Notes: generated by a model not told the origin, from the letters alone. 64,000 nucleotides of DNA from Punica granatum (GCF_007655135.1 NC_045129.1:34721122-34785121); one strand, 5' to 3'. Counted from the stretch's first letter, positions 1-13,404 are shown. Program-made: numbers and translations.

Positions 1-575
1 ATTGGCATCAGAGCAGTTTTTGTTACCATAAATTGATATGATCCTTTCTATCACATGAGCGTTCAGCTTAAATCTCCTTTACATGATGGTGGTTGGGTTA
101 GGATAATGGAATATTTTGATCAAGTGATAGGCAGGAAAGTAGTTTAGTACCTTCACAGTTTCAGTTGTTGCAACATGAGGAAATGTAAGGTCCGCCGGAT
201 CCAACTGCAGAAAATATTCAATGTTTGGCAGCGAGTCGATATGAAATAATATCTGTGCTAGATGTATGCCATATTTAAAATTGATGCTTGACTAGGAATG
301 TATGCATTTTTCCGCATTCCAAAAATTGATTAAAGCCGTCACTCCAACCTCAACTATCTGCTTTAAGCTAGCACTCCTCGTTTGTTGTGAAAATCCATTT
401 GGCTCCGGCAATGCTATAATAATTCCATGATACAAGCAATCTGACATGCACCTTGATTAATCCTATAAGAGTAATATCTTATTCAATTATGAATTATGTT
501 GACCTATGTTTACATAAGATATCAATTGACTAGTAGGTCGCCCTGTCAAAAGAGGGCTATGTGAAGTCTCTATTA
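1..575. other. Sequence downstream of the BAR-like gene
   Basis: I see no coding segment or repeat I can name. It may hold the 3' UTR of the BAR-like gene or an intron before a distal C-terminal exon outside the window. Confidence 0.4.
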
Positions 576-3500
576 TCATCTGTCAGACAGTAACATTTTG
601 AATCCTGAACTGAGACAGATCTTAGGGTTTCTGGTCAGTGTCCTGCTGCTATCTGCATCCTCTACTATTGCTACTTTGCCTAAGTTCAATCTGTCTGTAG
701 CTTCGCTCTTATAACTCTTACCCCATAGCTATAGAATTATGAGAGAGCAGTGGAAAGAGTTTCTTTATTGTGGCATAAGTAGATGTTCACCTCCATAGAA
801 TGCCTTAATGTGGATTTGTCAACTTGAATGTGGCCATTTTGCCCATAGTCAAAACTCAACTCCCCATCGTCATGCCCAACATAACTGTCACCATAGTGGC
901 TATCGTCGTCGTCATCGTCATCATCAACTTCATGACAATAATCATCTTCAAGTCCATTGAGCTGGTAATCAATATACTGTTGCTCAGTAACAAGCTTCAC
1001 ATGCGGTTCCAGTTCCTCAAGTGACCTCAGGGCATTTCTAAACAAGTGCAGCTATTGTCAAGAAAAGAGGGGGATCAATCAGCTTTGGCTTGTAACGAGA
1101 AGATGTTGTCCAAACATACAAAGGAAGGGGGAGAGAACCTGAGCAGCATGGTGGCGAGCTGCCTGTGTGAGGAGACTTCGAGATTGTCCTTGTTTTAAAG
1201 ATTTTAACCGGAAAACAAATAACGTTGCTTCCTCATCATATTGCTCACGGGCATCCTGCAACTGCTGCATGGAAAAGTTCTCTCCTTTAACAGTTCTTGA
1301 CTTTCCCTTTTCTCGACGATTCATTACTATATACTCGTACACACTTCTGTGGAACATAGGAAAGTGATATGGCGTTAGTCGTATAAATTAGCATAAAGCT
1401 ATAAATCAAGAATATTAAGAGCACGGATTATGTACCTTTTCTCATCACATTGTCGCTTCATTTCCTGCAATAATATCAACAGAAGGACCTTTATTAATGG
1501 TTACCGCAATTAAAAATTCATACAGCATATTGCAACAGCATGACAACATAGACCACATGAATGAGATTAAAATAACTGATGAGGTCTATAATAAACATCG
1601 CTCACACCAGAAGCATTAGCATTATACATTTATGAGATATGCAAGGACATGATCAGATATTTTAAACCATCACAACTACTCACTTCTAAGTTCGACTTTC
1701 ACCATCGATCAGCTAATTGATCATAACCATGGCTAGAAAGATATCAAATAAACTGACCTCAACTGTCCGAAGTTCATTAAGAAGAGACTGCGAAGGTATT
1801 GTGATTGTTCGAGATATATGAGAGCGCTGAAGATAATCACAGAAGAATTTCAGCATTGGTGAATGCTAATATCAAGAAAAAGTTCCAACAGTACTACAGA
1901 GTTTCAAAAGACTTACATAGCGATCAAGCAGTTTCTGAAGTTCAAATTGCATTTTACCAAGCATCAGCAGGACTTTACCTTCATTAGAAGAGAAACAAAA
2001 TTATGACATAGAAATACACTTTTGCAGAACTACAAGCTTAAAGCCAATTTGACCATCAAAAGCTCGATACTATGCATAGAGCCATGTCAAAATAGTGATT
2101 GGCCGCACCTTCTTTATATCAGCACTTCAAAATGGTCATTTACATCTACTATTCCTTACCAGGTAACCCAATAGTACAGGCAGAGTGAGCCTTTAATGTT
2201 TGGTTTTACAATGTGGAACTGAAGGTGGTGAAAAGTGTGCCTAGGGTGGTCCATTAGAACGGCGTCTGACGGTTATAACAGGAAACCAGAAATATGCTGA
2301 TTGTATCAAAATCTTTTCAGCTATATCTGGGTTAGATCATGAAAGTGAAACTTTTCCTTTTCTTAGAACTTCCCAATAAATTACACCGGTTTGAAGACCA
2401 GAACTCACTCACCACTTTCTTCATCGTCGTTTAATGCAGTCTTCTCAAGAAGACAAGAACCCAATTCCCTCAGAGATTCTGAAAACTCTGGAAAATAACA
2501 ATGACAATGAAACTGCATAAGATTTCTCAGGCACAAAAACAAAAAACAAAAAACAAAATCTCGGATAGTTAATGACAAGACCTTAAAGAACGGTAACTCA
2601 TGCTAAACTTTTCCTATTTTCCATAATATACGACACACAATGCAATACAATATAGATATACCACCGGTATCCAACCATGTTGTGCAGATATGGATCGCTT
2701 GCCAAATTAGGTTAAACCATTTAATATTATTTTGACCAATTCATATAGTAAATAAATGGGTACCATGATGCATGAAACTTCTGGCACCTGTAATGCAGCG
2801 TGGAATCATTACAGTACTTTGGCATACAATTCCATTAATAGCATTTTACCAACTATAAATTTTTATTAATCGAAATACAGATTTCTACACTTCGATAAGA
2901 CTTTAGCATTCAGCCGTAGTACTAGGCAACAGAAACCTAACAATTGTGGTTTATATGCTATATCTCTTCCTTCCTTCCATTGCAAACTCTGCTATTCTAA
3001 GATTAGGATTTATATAGGTGAAGTCAATCCACCAATTTTCAACTCTTCAAATAGAGCTGAGGCAACAAATTACAAACGTGAATAAGTTCATGAAACATGA
3101 TATTGATCAAACGTGATAGAGGCAAATACCATAAGCAGTGTTGGTGGTAGCAGCGGCGGCGGAAAGTAAGCTGTCATAGCAGTCCCTCATGTCATCGAGG
3201 TCCTGCAAAGAACAACAACCAAATGAAGAGCTCATGAAAAGGAAAAGCCAACGGGAAAATCACAGGCCACACATCCAGAAACAGATTCGGAAGTTTATGA
3301 ACATCTAGCAGCTGCATAAATGGCAGCTGACGCTAAAAAAATTCCGATCAAGAGCAAAACATTTCTTACTCACCACAAGGACAAAACGTGCGTCAAATTC
3401 TCGACGAACGGATTTCTTTACAGTGATATATGGGATCTCGTAACAGTAGCACGTGAATTAAGTCCAACATGATAAGTACCCAGAAAATCCAATGTAAAAC

Positions 3501-3770
3501 AACATATCAAGCCTGAGATGATCCCATCCGAGTAACTACCCGTCCGTTCCAGCAGCGAATCAATTCAATTCCACTGCAGAGTTCCATCTACGGCCGAGGC
3601 AACAAAAGCTCACACACAGAAAGCGAGAGAGAGAGAGAGAGAGAGAGATGTACCTGAGAAGCCTGAGCGAGCTCGTCCGATTGAGAGAGAGATCGGAGGT
3701 ACCGCCGCTGCGTGGGGTCTACGTGCCTGTGGAGAGTGAATCGGCCTAACTTCCTCAGAGAAGTCTTCAT
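576..3770 (-). CDS. BAR/IMD-like domain protein, At2g33490-type, short form (9 exons, 348 aa)
   Basis: Exons, high to low: 3770-3654, 3202-3130, 2487-2413, 1978-1917, 1826-1758, 1464-1436, 1346-1139, 1051-791, 728-576. All have GT..AG borders and phases join cleanly. The start is MKTSLRKLGRF. Conserved blocks in order are SDELAQASQ, DMRDCYDSLLSAAA, FSESLRELGSCLLEKT, KVLLMLGKMQFELQKLLDRY, REKGKSR and FRLKSLKQGQSRSLLTQAAR. These match the N-terminal helical BAR-like region of Arabidopsis At2g33490/At3g26910, annotated there as hydroxyproline-rich glycoprotein family. An acidic eight-Asp run follows, then the family motif HDDGELSF. BAR/IMD folds bind and bend membranes; that role here is inferred from the family. 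Family members are usually about 600 aa with a Ser/Pro-rich tail. This model stops after a 51-codon last exon, which I chose for its pyrimidine-rich acceptor. The last exon is the least certain part, and a longer form may continue beyond position 1. Confidence 0.85.
3625..3648. repeat. (GA)n microsatellite beside the first splice donor
   Basis: About 12 GA units lie just inside intron 1 of the BAR-like gene, starting a few bases after the GT donor at 3653-3652. On the gene strand it reads as a CT tract. Confidence 0.9.
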
Positions 3771-4250
3771 TGACGCTGTTATCCAAGGAAAGCGACTTCT
3801 CCTCCCACAGTTCGATGCTCTGTAGCTCGGACGGACAGAACAGTACAGGACTGCAACCCTACCTCCTCCTCCTCCTGCTCCTCCGCAGGACGTTGATCGA
3901 TTCCTTCTCGGATGGAGCAAGGCGAGCGTATCTCATGCGGAGCTCGTCGATCGCCGATGAAGCAGACGAGAATGGCGAGGGAGGGAGGGAGGGAGGATTG
4001 TTCAGAGAGGGAAATCGCAGTTCGCTTCTTCTTCTTCGTCGTCGTCGTCGTCGTCGACGATTTCTTTCCTTTTTTTGTTGTTTGGCTGGTAAACGAGGTC
4101 AAAGTAACGAACCCAACATGAAAATGAAATGAAATTAATATCCCTTCTCTCTCTCTCTCTATTATTTCTTTCTTTCTCTCTCTCTCTCTGGAAAGGTAAA
4201 GGTAAGTCTGCACTATGCGGCAATTCCGTGCGTCTTTGAATGTACGCACC
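3771..4250 (-). promoter_or_regulatory. 5' leader and promoter-proximal region of the BAR-like gene
   Basis: This stretch upstream of the start codon is rich in simple repeats: CTC/CTT runs near 3860-3885, a CTT then GTC triplet tract at 4024-4060, and CT tracts at 4146-4160 and 4175-4190. CT/GA tracts are common in plant 5' leaders. Open frames here consist only of these repeats and are not genes. I see no confident TATA box. Confidence 0.5.
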
Positions 4251-6572
4251 CTTTTTTTTTTTTCTTTTTTTTATTTCGCCTTTGTTGCCTCGCTTGGCCC
4301 CAATTTTTTGCCATATATATCTAAATAAATACTGAACATGTACTCGTGTTATGCACAGGGATCTTTTTCTGTGTGACCCTAAAATCCGGAAGTTCGATGG
4401 ATTCCGACCGTTTTAGTTCGAGCCGAATTGGTCACTAAAAATGTTAAGTTCTTCCGGTATAAATTTTTTCTAGTCACAACTCGAATTTATTAAAATTAAT
4501 TTTATTAAAAAATCTACAGAGAAAGGAATGCGTATTTCTTTTTCTTTTTTTTTTGCAACACCTCAATTTTTTTTTTATTTTTTCCGATCTATGGCCTTCG
4601 TCCTGTATCCGGATTTGGTAAAACAAAATGAAATGGAATGGGGTAAATTTGATTGTTTTGACCACGCTAGAAAGCAAAAGCAGCAAGAAAGTTATGACAG
4701 CAATTCTAAAGAAGGCACAGCCCCCAATCCAACTAGAAGAGAGGGGAAGAAAAAGATGCTTATCATGACCGGTCCAAACATTTCGTACGTACCTATTGGA
4801 TCGGTTAAAGTTGATCAGACGATTATAAGCGATCACAAATAATAGTAGGATGATAAAGATTTTCCGAATAAATTTGGAGAATGGTCTTTTAAGCTTTCAC
4901 GTGGCTAGCAAAACGTTTGGAAAGAAAGGATAAAAAGTTTTTGAAGTTGGGCAAAAAGAAAGAACGAGTTTGAACAGTGAAGGAGCCAAAGAGAAAATGG
5001 CAAACTTTAGCAGATAGACTGGCATTGTTTTTGAATAACAAAGAGTCTTACCTTTTTTTTTTTTCTTTTTTCTTTTGTAAGGGGAACGGTGGTTTAATGA
5101 TTTAATCAATTTCGTTCGACAGGTCATCACTAGATCATCATAACTTCAGCAAAAGATAATGTGTGACGACATTTTTAATAGATGAATCTTACGAAAAGTT
5201 CGACAAAAAAGTAAAATCATAATTTAAAAAAAAAAAAAAAAAGTAACCGATGTTGCTGCACGATCAATCTATTCCATAAAATGAGGCGGTCGAGTGGTAC
5301 AAGCCAGATTGCATGGAAGTCGGAAAATGTCAAGTTTCCGGACAAGTCTAAGGCCACCACATTCCCCGACGAAGTTCACAAGATGATGTCCGTATCGCGT
5401 GAACCGAAGGGGCTAAAAGACGATTAAATACTGAACTACACAATCTTGAATCCTATCGCTACAACCACAGAGCTAAACCCCTCGACTTTCTATTGCTATT
5501 TCATATTTCATGCTAGCATACGTCGAAGGCGTAGTTAGGAATTGTTGGAAAGGAAAGCTGCAAGTCATTCAAAGAGAGAGAGAGAGAGAGAGAGAGATTG
5601 TGTTTGCTGCTCAGTCAAATGCTACCAAATTTGTCGATTTATTCCATCCGATGTTGACGACCGGCTGGAAGATTGCCGTGACTTCAAAACATCTGTGCTG
5701 GGCCCACTGGTACGAAGAACTATACTCATGACTATGACACGGAAGACCAAAATCACCACTTAATCAAACTGCAAGACCTTCGACCAAAACAGTGCCCATT
5801 CTCCTCCGGTCAATACTCAAAACTTGCGGGCCAAGAGAGCATACCCCCTTCTCTCTCTCTCTCTCTCTATCTATCTATCCATCCATCTATATATCCGTAA
5901 CCATGAGGCTTTGAAGCCTATGGCGGCTGTCTACCTGAGGAGGGCATTCCCATGTAACATGTACGCACTTGCCATGAGAACCTACATTTACAGCAGAGAT
6001 CGACTAATATCACATGGGCAGGAGCTCGAAACTTGACCAAGTCTTAAAAGATTAAACAACTTGTCCTTTGAAACTCATGACTGCCAATCAAAACTGGAAG
6101 CCTTTCACACGATAAAGCAAATTTTTGTGATGATTCAGCAAGTCCACCCCCACATGACAACGGGCACGATGACTTCCAAAAGAGAACCAAAACGAAAATA
6201 CCAACTTGGCAACATTTTATTGAGAGACAGATACAATTAACCTTAACCGATAAGCAATCCAAAAAAGAATGTTCCCACCGCCATCAGCGTTCTCAAAAGT
6301 AATTCAGGAGAAGCACCTCCTTCAGGATGAGTATGGGAGATTGTACACTTATGTGGAGAAGAGTGAGATTCTTTTTTCCTTTTCCTTTTTGCTCAGGTCG
6401 AATTCCTACCAGAACAATGTGAAAAGCTAAGAACCAGATGAACAGCAAAAGACATACCCACACCAGGCACCTTTGCCAGATGGTCACTCCCAAGACAGGT
6501 CTCTAACAAAATAAAGGAAAGTGCCGTTCAACCTCGAGACCTCAGAAGTTCTTCAAACTGTACTTCTTAAAC
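4251..6572. other. Intergenic region between the BAR-like gene and PDHB
   Basis: No gene is recognised. It holds poly(T)/poly(A) runs (4252-4271, 4547-4580, 5051-5070, 5226-5242), a (GA)n tract at 5572-5597 and a CT/CTAT tract near 5851-5890. The last few hundred bases should include the 3' UTR of the minus-strand PDHB gene. Confidence 0.5.
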
Positions 6573-9500
6573 TTAAGCAGTGGCAGCCATGGGAACGGCT
6601 CGGTAGCAAGCTCTCTTCGCTGCACGGACAATGTCTTCAACCTGTGCAATGCATTCCGTTTAGAGAAAAATCCAATGAAGTTGCATATAATATAATGAGC
6701 AGAATCAGATTGAAGTTTTAAGAACACAAGCAGGTGATGGAATATCAACCTGAGGAACTGCCGATCTCTCTAGGTTGGCTGCATAAGGCATGGGAACATC
6801 AGCCCCGGCGATCCTCTCAACTGGTGCATCGAGATACCCAAAGCTTTCCTCAATAACCGATGTGCTGTACAGAGTAAAAAATAAGTGTAAGTATACGGTG
6901 CTTCCACAAGTCAACAGGTGGTAGCACAAAATGTTGCGGGGGAAGGAATATAACCAGATCTCAGCGCCAACGCCGTGCTGAGGAAACCCTTCCTCGAGTG
7001 TTACGAGCCTGTTCGTTTTCCTTACTGAAGCATTTATCGTGGCTCTATCAAGAGGTCTAATTGAGCGTAAGTTTATAATCTGCATCAAACAACTAGATCA
7101 GACTAGAACGTCGTCTAGATCTCTAGAGAACTCTCAAGTGCAAATGTTTATGTACCTCAGCACTAATTCCTTCCTTTGCAAGTATCTCAGCCGCCTGAAC
7201 ATCAAGTAGAAAAAAGGAAATATTATCAACTGCAAAATATAGCCTTACATGAAAGACGATCTAAACAATGGAGAACTAAATTTTGCGAGGAAATAATTGC
7301 CACAGGATATGACAAAACCACCAGAGCAATTGCCTCAACAGAAAGAAATAAGCATATCCATTGCACATGCCATGAAAGAAAACTCGTGGATGTCCATGTC
7401 CATAATTTCCGTTTTTGGCCACTTCATGTCCATAATTAAAAGATCATATTCACGCAATGTAATAGGAAGCCAAGGCAAGAGTCCAATATTTGATAAACTA
7501 TAATTTCTCATCTACCATAGATCAAATATTTATATGCTGAAACTATAACTCATGGCAATACAAAGCTCAAAGACTGCACAGAACTACTAACCTTTAGGGC
7601 TAGGCCGACCATTTTTGAGAATGCTGTAATAGTCACATCTTTTCCTTCTCTCTCAATCTATTGGGAATAGATTAGTTTAATGCAAAATATAATAGAAAGC
7701 AACTAAGGAAATAAAGGAAAGAAGTATCTTGTCACAGAAAGTTTTCCTAGATCAGAGAAAGTACCTTTGCTTTACCAATAGGAAGACAGAAGCTTGAATC
7801 TACGGCTTCAGCTGAAATAGGGAATGATTCACCATATCTATATCACAAAATCTCAAGTCAGCAATAACATTTTAAACCAAAACTTCTAAAATGTTCCAGT
7901 TAAAGAGAAGTGAGACGCTTACAATAATTCATTTTCGAGGAAAACCACAGGATCAGGGTCCCGGATGGCAGCTTTTAGCAGGCCACGAGCATCCTCAGAT
8001 GAGTATGGGGCCAGCACCTTTAAGCCTGGGCAGGAGGCATACCATGCTGCATAACACTATAAGAGAGTTGATAAAAAGAAGAATTAGTAACACATTTGAA
8101 CATGTTTAATACTTCAGTACAAGGAGTGCAGATTTATGCTGATTAATCAAACTTGCCACCATGAGCAAAAAGCAGACAAACTAATCATACTTGCGAGTGT
8201 TGGGCACCAACTCCAGCTGCAGCACCATTAGGTCCCCTGAAAACAATAGGAACCGATATCTGACCAGCAGACATGTAGTTTGACTTTGCAGCAGAATTAA
8301 TGATATGGTCAATTGCCTGCATGAGGAACCATAAACAAGGGTCGATCACTCAGCAGAACTGAAGGCCAATCTAAATGCTGCAGGCCTAAGAGATCAGCCT
8401 AGTAATTAGCAGCACAGACAAGGATTGAACCGATTTGGATTACCAAAGAAGCGTTGAAGAACAGAACGAAAAAATAAAAAAGATGATAAAACAAAAAAGA
8501 TGAAGCATAAGGAGATCCCATTCAAATATGCAGTCATCCATAGCATTCGCTTAATATGAAAAGGAGACAGAGTAGGATATTGATATGTTGTTTTGAAAGG
8601 GTAAACTCCAACCTGCATAGAGAAGTTAAATGTCATAAACTCCACAACTGGCCTCAAACCATAATAAGCAGCGCCAACTCCAATCCCAGTAAAACCAGCC
8701 TGCAGGAAGCATCAAAAAAGGAAATATTAGCAAATCAGAACTCATCTTCCCAAACAAAGGAGAGCAATAGTCTTAAGTGCCGGAGTACACATGGCAATAA
8801 CATTCCAATCATGTGTAATAAACAATTATATCGAAAAGTGAGGGACCAGGAAAGAACCTCCGTAATTGGGGTATCAAGAACCCTCTCAGGCCCATACTTC
8901 TCCAGGAGACCTTTAGATATCTACACCAAACAGAATCAAAAACCAATTACACAATGACCACGAGATTTCAAAGCTAATTGTCAACCATAGAATACAAATT
9001 GGGCTAATTCTGACCTTGTAAGCACCTTGATATTCCCCGACCTGCATTAAACATAACCACAATGATAAGAAATGAGACAAAAACAATCAAACCACATGAA
9101 ACCAGGCTGATCTGCTACATTACCTCTTCACCCATGAGGAACACTTTTGGATCAGCAGACATTTCCTCATCAAGTGCAGAGTTTAGAGCCTCTCTAACAG
9201 TCATCTGCAACACGTTGAGATTTCTACCTGATTTCATTTTCTTTCAATCGGAATATTATCTAAACAGAGCTAATAAGAATTAGTAAATAATCCGCAGTTC
9301 CCTCTCAAATAATAAAACGAGAGTGAAAAGGTGGTGCCAATGATATTAGAAGACTAGAGTATCAAAATTCATGCATGTGCCACTTGTAAATACTATTGCT
9401 ACTGCCCAGTTGATATTCATCACATTTGCCACACTACGATAGACTAGCTGGAAGTAGTGCAGAACATAACCGAGTGATAAAATTTCTTCCATCCCTTCAA

Positions 9501-9929
9501 AACTCCCAAAATTATTGGAAACAGAAAATTTCTTTTCTTTTCTTTTTTTTTATATATAAATGTTTAGAAAGAGCAGTAATAGCTTTGTACTCCCAATTTC
9601 ATCAACTCGATAAATGCACACAATAAATAACTTATCCCAGTATCAAGTTGCTTGGGAAACGAAGGTAAACCAGACAGCACAAAACCAACACGATAAAAAG
9701 TCACCTCTTTTGCCGCAGACGAGTAACCCCTAGCAGCAGCTACAGCAGGACGAATCCTCTGCAATGTCTGCCCTAGAGCCTGAACACAAGGAGATCGAAT
9801 TTGAGACAGAACTTCAACCAACAAAGCAGCATTCAAACCCGAAGATTTAAGACATCATGATCTTCTCGACCACATTACCGTAGCAGCGGAGCCTCCATTG
9901 AAGACCTTCTGTCTAACAATCGAAAACAT
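6573..9929 (-). CDS. PDHB: Pyruvate dehydrogenase E1 component subunit beta, mitochondrial (14 coding exons, 376 aa)
   Basis: Exons: 9929-9879, 9779-9705, 9204-9124, 9041-9015, 8920-8858, 8699-8613, 8316-8191, 8056-7923, 7837-7765, 7657-7592, 7194-7156, 7079-6955, 6864-6750, 6641-6573; total 1131 bp. The product pairs with E1 alpha in the thiamine-diphosphate-dependent decarboxylase that commits pyruvate to acetyl-CoA in mitochondria. A basic, Ser/Ala-rich presequence of about 35 residues precedes [30 protein letters not shown] carries the Glu that contacts the cofactor in this family. The family blocks [29 protein letters not shown] and [15 protein letters not shown] are intact, as is the C-terminal swivel domain ([17 protein letters not shown]). 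The length is typical, and the mitochondrial rather than plastid form is favoured by the short presequence. It is the orthologue of Arabidopsis MAB1. No broken motif was seen. Confidence 0.97.
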
Positions 9930-10340
9930 CTTCTTCCCGAACTGAACAATCTACAAAATCAAAAAGTCATACGGTCCAGATCGGTCATTCCGCGAGCTCA
10001 TTAAGCACGGAAAACACAGGAAAAAGAGAAATCATGAAACCCCGAGCCGGGAACCGATCCTTCTGATCGAACACCAGCATCCGCGGGTGATTAAAACCTA
10101 ATTAGGCAACTAATCAGCGGTAAAAAACTCGAATCCGATGAGGAAGGCGAATCGAAATCGAGGGAACGGGCAGAGGAAGCATACCACTCGCGGATTCAAA
10201 TCCGTCGAAGCTGCTGTGGGGATGGATTCAGCTTCGCGAGGGGGATGGAGAAGGTGACCAGAATCGGGAAATGGAGGTGAAGGAGAGCCTCTGCCTACCG
10301 GTACCAACCAAACGCTCACTAAATTATTACTACTTTTTCT
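9930..10340 (-). promoter_or_regulatory. PDHB 5' UTR with a probable leader intron
   Basis: Reading leftward, a donor (GCGAGTG then GTATGC, near 10183) and an acceptor just before ATTGTTCAGTTCGGG (near 9951) predict a leader intron of about 230 bp, with the ATG 22 bases into the second exon. Leader introns are common in plant housekeeping genes. The transcription start is not visible. Confidence 0.55.
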
Positions 10341-10636
10341 CATTTATCTATTCATTCTCTCTGATGAGCTTTTGCAAAATTAAGAATTTAAAATATGGAA
10401 AATACAATTAGAATTTAGAAGAAAATAAAATTCCATTTCTCCAGTTGGGAAAGTCAAAAGATTACTGCTGCGTTTGGCACTGGATTTATATCCTTTTCTG
10501 AATAGGAAAATTTCTTGCTTTCTAGGATTAATTGACATCAGATTAATCATAGCCGTTGATTATTATTATTATTCATTCCTACGTGTAATCTTGCCCATCC
10601 CATCCCATACATATACAAAAACCCGACACAGGCAAA

Positions 10637-10840
10637 TAATCTCCAGCTTATTATTTATTTATTTTTTTTGCTAACCCAACGTGTTCGAACTTAGCCCAAC
10701 TAATCCCGGCGGCGCACAGAGCAGATAATTATGTCAAAGGCGCTCCGGTGGCCCTAAGGAAATTCGAACCCAGGTCTCAATGCAAACTTGGGTGCACATT
10801 AATCACTAAGTCGAACCCTTTAAAGTTAATCTCCAGCTTA
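10637..10840 (-). mobile_element. tRNA-derived SINE, family A copy 1, with 14-bp target duplication
   Basis: The perfect 14-bp direct repeat TAATCTCCAGCTTA lies at 10637-10650 and 10827-10840. Between them is a minus-strand SINE: its tail appears on the plus strand as the T-rich run 10651-10670. A B-box-like GGGTTCGAATTTCC is the reverse complement of 10758-10771. The body matches the copies at 40458-40638 and 58688-58877, including the block around TTAGGGCCACCGGAGCGCC and the downstream CGCCGGG block. Confidence 0.88.
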
Positions 10841-12116
10841 ATTGGATGATTATCATGTATTTCTTTTTTATTATCTATTTTTTTTGTTTTTGGATATATC
10901 CTAAGCTCAACGGGTTTCCACTAATCATATTTGAACCAAATTGACCCATTAAAGGGATAAAGTTCTCATAATGTAAATTTTTTTTATTACTTAATGTGAA
11001 CAAGCGCTAAACTGCTTAACCCAACATGAGTTGATTTTGATAACATTAATGGAGAACAATATGGTTAAGGACCTAATAGGAGAGGATAATCTGTTTACAT
11101 ACGTTGAATCATGATTGTATTTCATTTTTAATGCGTGAAAAGAACTTACATATAAAATTATAGGCTAATTATAAGTGTTAAGCTTTCAAAGCATCGAATA
11201 ATGGTACTTCTTCGTCTACGCCAGAGGTCATGAATTTCAATGTCTTAGGATAGGTAAGCTCGTGCAAGTATATTTACATCTAATCGGACCGCACGATCCG
11301 CCTAATTTCGTGCTAACAATGGACTATGAAGGGCATATTAGGACAGTTTCACTCCTATATAAAAAATATTATATAATAAGGGCGGGTGTTGAAAGTAATT
11401 TCACATGAAAAATTAAGAGAAAATTTATAGATTTATAAGAGATAATGATCTAATAATTTATTGATTAAACTTTTAAATTGCGGAGGGACTCGATTTCGGA
11501 ATAAGCCAATTTTTTTAGGTATAGTTCTCCAACACTTGAAAATATCTAATTTCGGAGTGGGGACATGATTCAGAATTGACGGGCAACTATCTTTTACGCA
11601 TAATAAGACAATGTGGACCCTTGATTTTTTCAGCCTCGACCTGTAAAAGTCGCGCTATATGGTACTCTTGTCTCTTGTCGGGTAATACAAATTACGTACG
11701 ATTGTCGATCTTGCATTTAATATCTCCAAAATTCTCTAGAACATAAACGTCATTTTTGACAAAAATTTGATACCAGGATGGGATTGTAACTTCAACATAA
11801 AGTTATAAACGTCAAATTTTGAATAAAATCTTTTTGAAGACACATACTAGTTCTGAAAATAAAGATGTACGTGATCTTCTGTGTCATTAAATCCTATAAA
11901 ATAAGATGCAATAAAATTTACTTTAGAAAAGGACTTGGCGACTGGCATCGACAAAAAAATATGAGAATATATTCTTTTTATCTTCTTCTTTTTCATTAAA
12001 GTTGACATTCAAAATGTCATTTCTCTCTTCGAATGTAGTCTATCCATATCTACATCACCACAGCCATCATTTTTTTTCCAGTAAAATTTAATTTTCCGAA
12101 GATGAATATACTGAAA
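10841..12116. other. AT-rich intergenic DNA
   Basis: No gene, RNA or bounded repeat is recognised. Frames are short and AT-rich. Confidence 0.4.
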
Positions 12117-12121
12117 ACATA

Positions 12122-13262
12122 CGCTACAAGAAAAACTTTCATTAGAGACAGTGAAATTTATTTTTAAAATTCATTTATTTGCCACTAAACATATAAGAGG
12201 CATATGAGTAAATTGTCTCATTTACATATGTCGTTTTAGGTTTATAGGGGTGAATTAACAACAATTAATAAAAGTCACTAATTAATACTATTAGTATTAA
12301 TTAAATTTGCCTCCATTAAGGAGAGGTAGCAACAAGTTTTGCGACTGTCGAAAAGTAATGTCTATATATTTGACTTTAATCTCTCTAATACGTTTATATT
12401 GTATTTTGAATCCAAGTCGAATTTCTAACCTCAAGCCAACATTTTTATTCTCGTTCCTTTGCCATTTCACCATCAAGGCATTTTTGAATTGAATTACAAA
12501 ATCAATTTATATCTCATAATAAAATGTCAAGCCTTTATAAATATGTACAATTTTTATTTATATAGTTATTTTAAATTATCAAATAACTAATATACAAATA
12601 TAATAGTGAATCAAACATCGCGCATATATGTCATTAATCTTTTTTTTTCTCCAAGGATGGTAAATTTGAAAAACGTTTCTAGAACAATAGATGATATAAA
12701 ATACACAAAAATACTAGCTTACTACTTTATTTAATTTAATATTTGAATGACGCAATTTACACTTATAAATAGATAAAAAGATATCCGCTACTTATGTAAA
12801 TAGTAATTTGAATATCATTTAATTCATATCAAATAATTTTTCTATGTTTATCTAAAAATAACCCTTCAAATTTTCAACATTTTATATACTTACTTTGTAG
12901 ATAAAGTTCATAACTTGGAGGTAAACGAGAATTAGATTTAGAGGCAATTGTAATTTTACCTCTAAAAAGTACTGGATTTAGAAGCAATTAAATCTTTTGC
13001 TTTCTAAATAAGAATTTAGAGATAAATTTTTTATATGCCTCTACATATATTTTTTCTAAAGTTATTTTTTAGAGGCAAAAAACTTAATTGCTTCTAGTAA
13101 TCATGATAAAATTTATCATTTAAAGCGTTAATATTAGCTGCTTTAGAGATAAATAAAATAAAAAAGAGGCATATGTTGTATTTGTTTCAAATGAGAATTT
13201 GAGAGACCAATGTTATAATCGCATCTCACTATTTGTCTCTAACAAGGGTATTTCTTGTCACG
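12122..13262. mobile_element. Non-autonomous CACTA-type DNA transposon, copy 1
   Basis: The left end reads CGCTACAAGAAAAAC and the right end, reversed, CGTGACAAGAAATAC. Both are close to CACTACAAGAAAAA, a usual terminus of plant CACTA (En/Spm) elements, and the similarity runs on into TTAGAGACA on both sides. Subterminal GAGGCAAAT/GAGACAAAT motifs recur, as is typical for this superfamily. No transposase frame is present. The internal sequence aligns with the element at 17982-19159. ACATA flanks both ends (12117-12121, 13263-13267), but CACTA elements usually make 3-bp duplications, so the exact border is uncertain. Confidence 0.75.
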
Positions 13263-13404
13263 ACATACCGTAAAGATTTTAGATTAATCAAAGAGGGCAT
13301 AGCGTAGTGACGCACGCCTTTGATATTCGTTGGAGACCAACAACGTCTCTATATTAGCTATCGGGATTTCTATTTCATTGTCCCATAGCCTCCTTATGTA
13401 ATCG

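Noticed and set aside
3779..4249. Long overlapping frames on both strands with Glu, Arg or Asp runs
   Set aside because: They are translations of GA, CTT and GTC repeats in the leader of the BAR-like gene.
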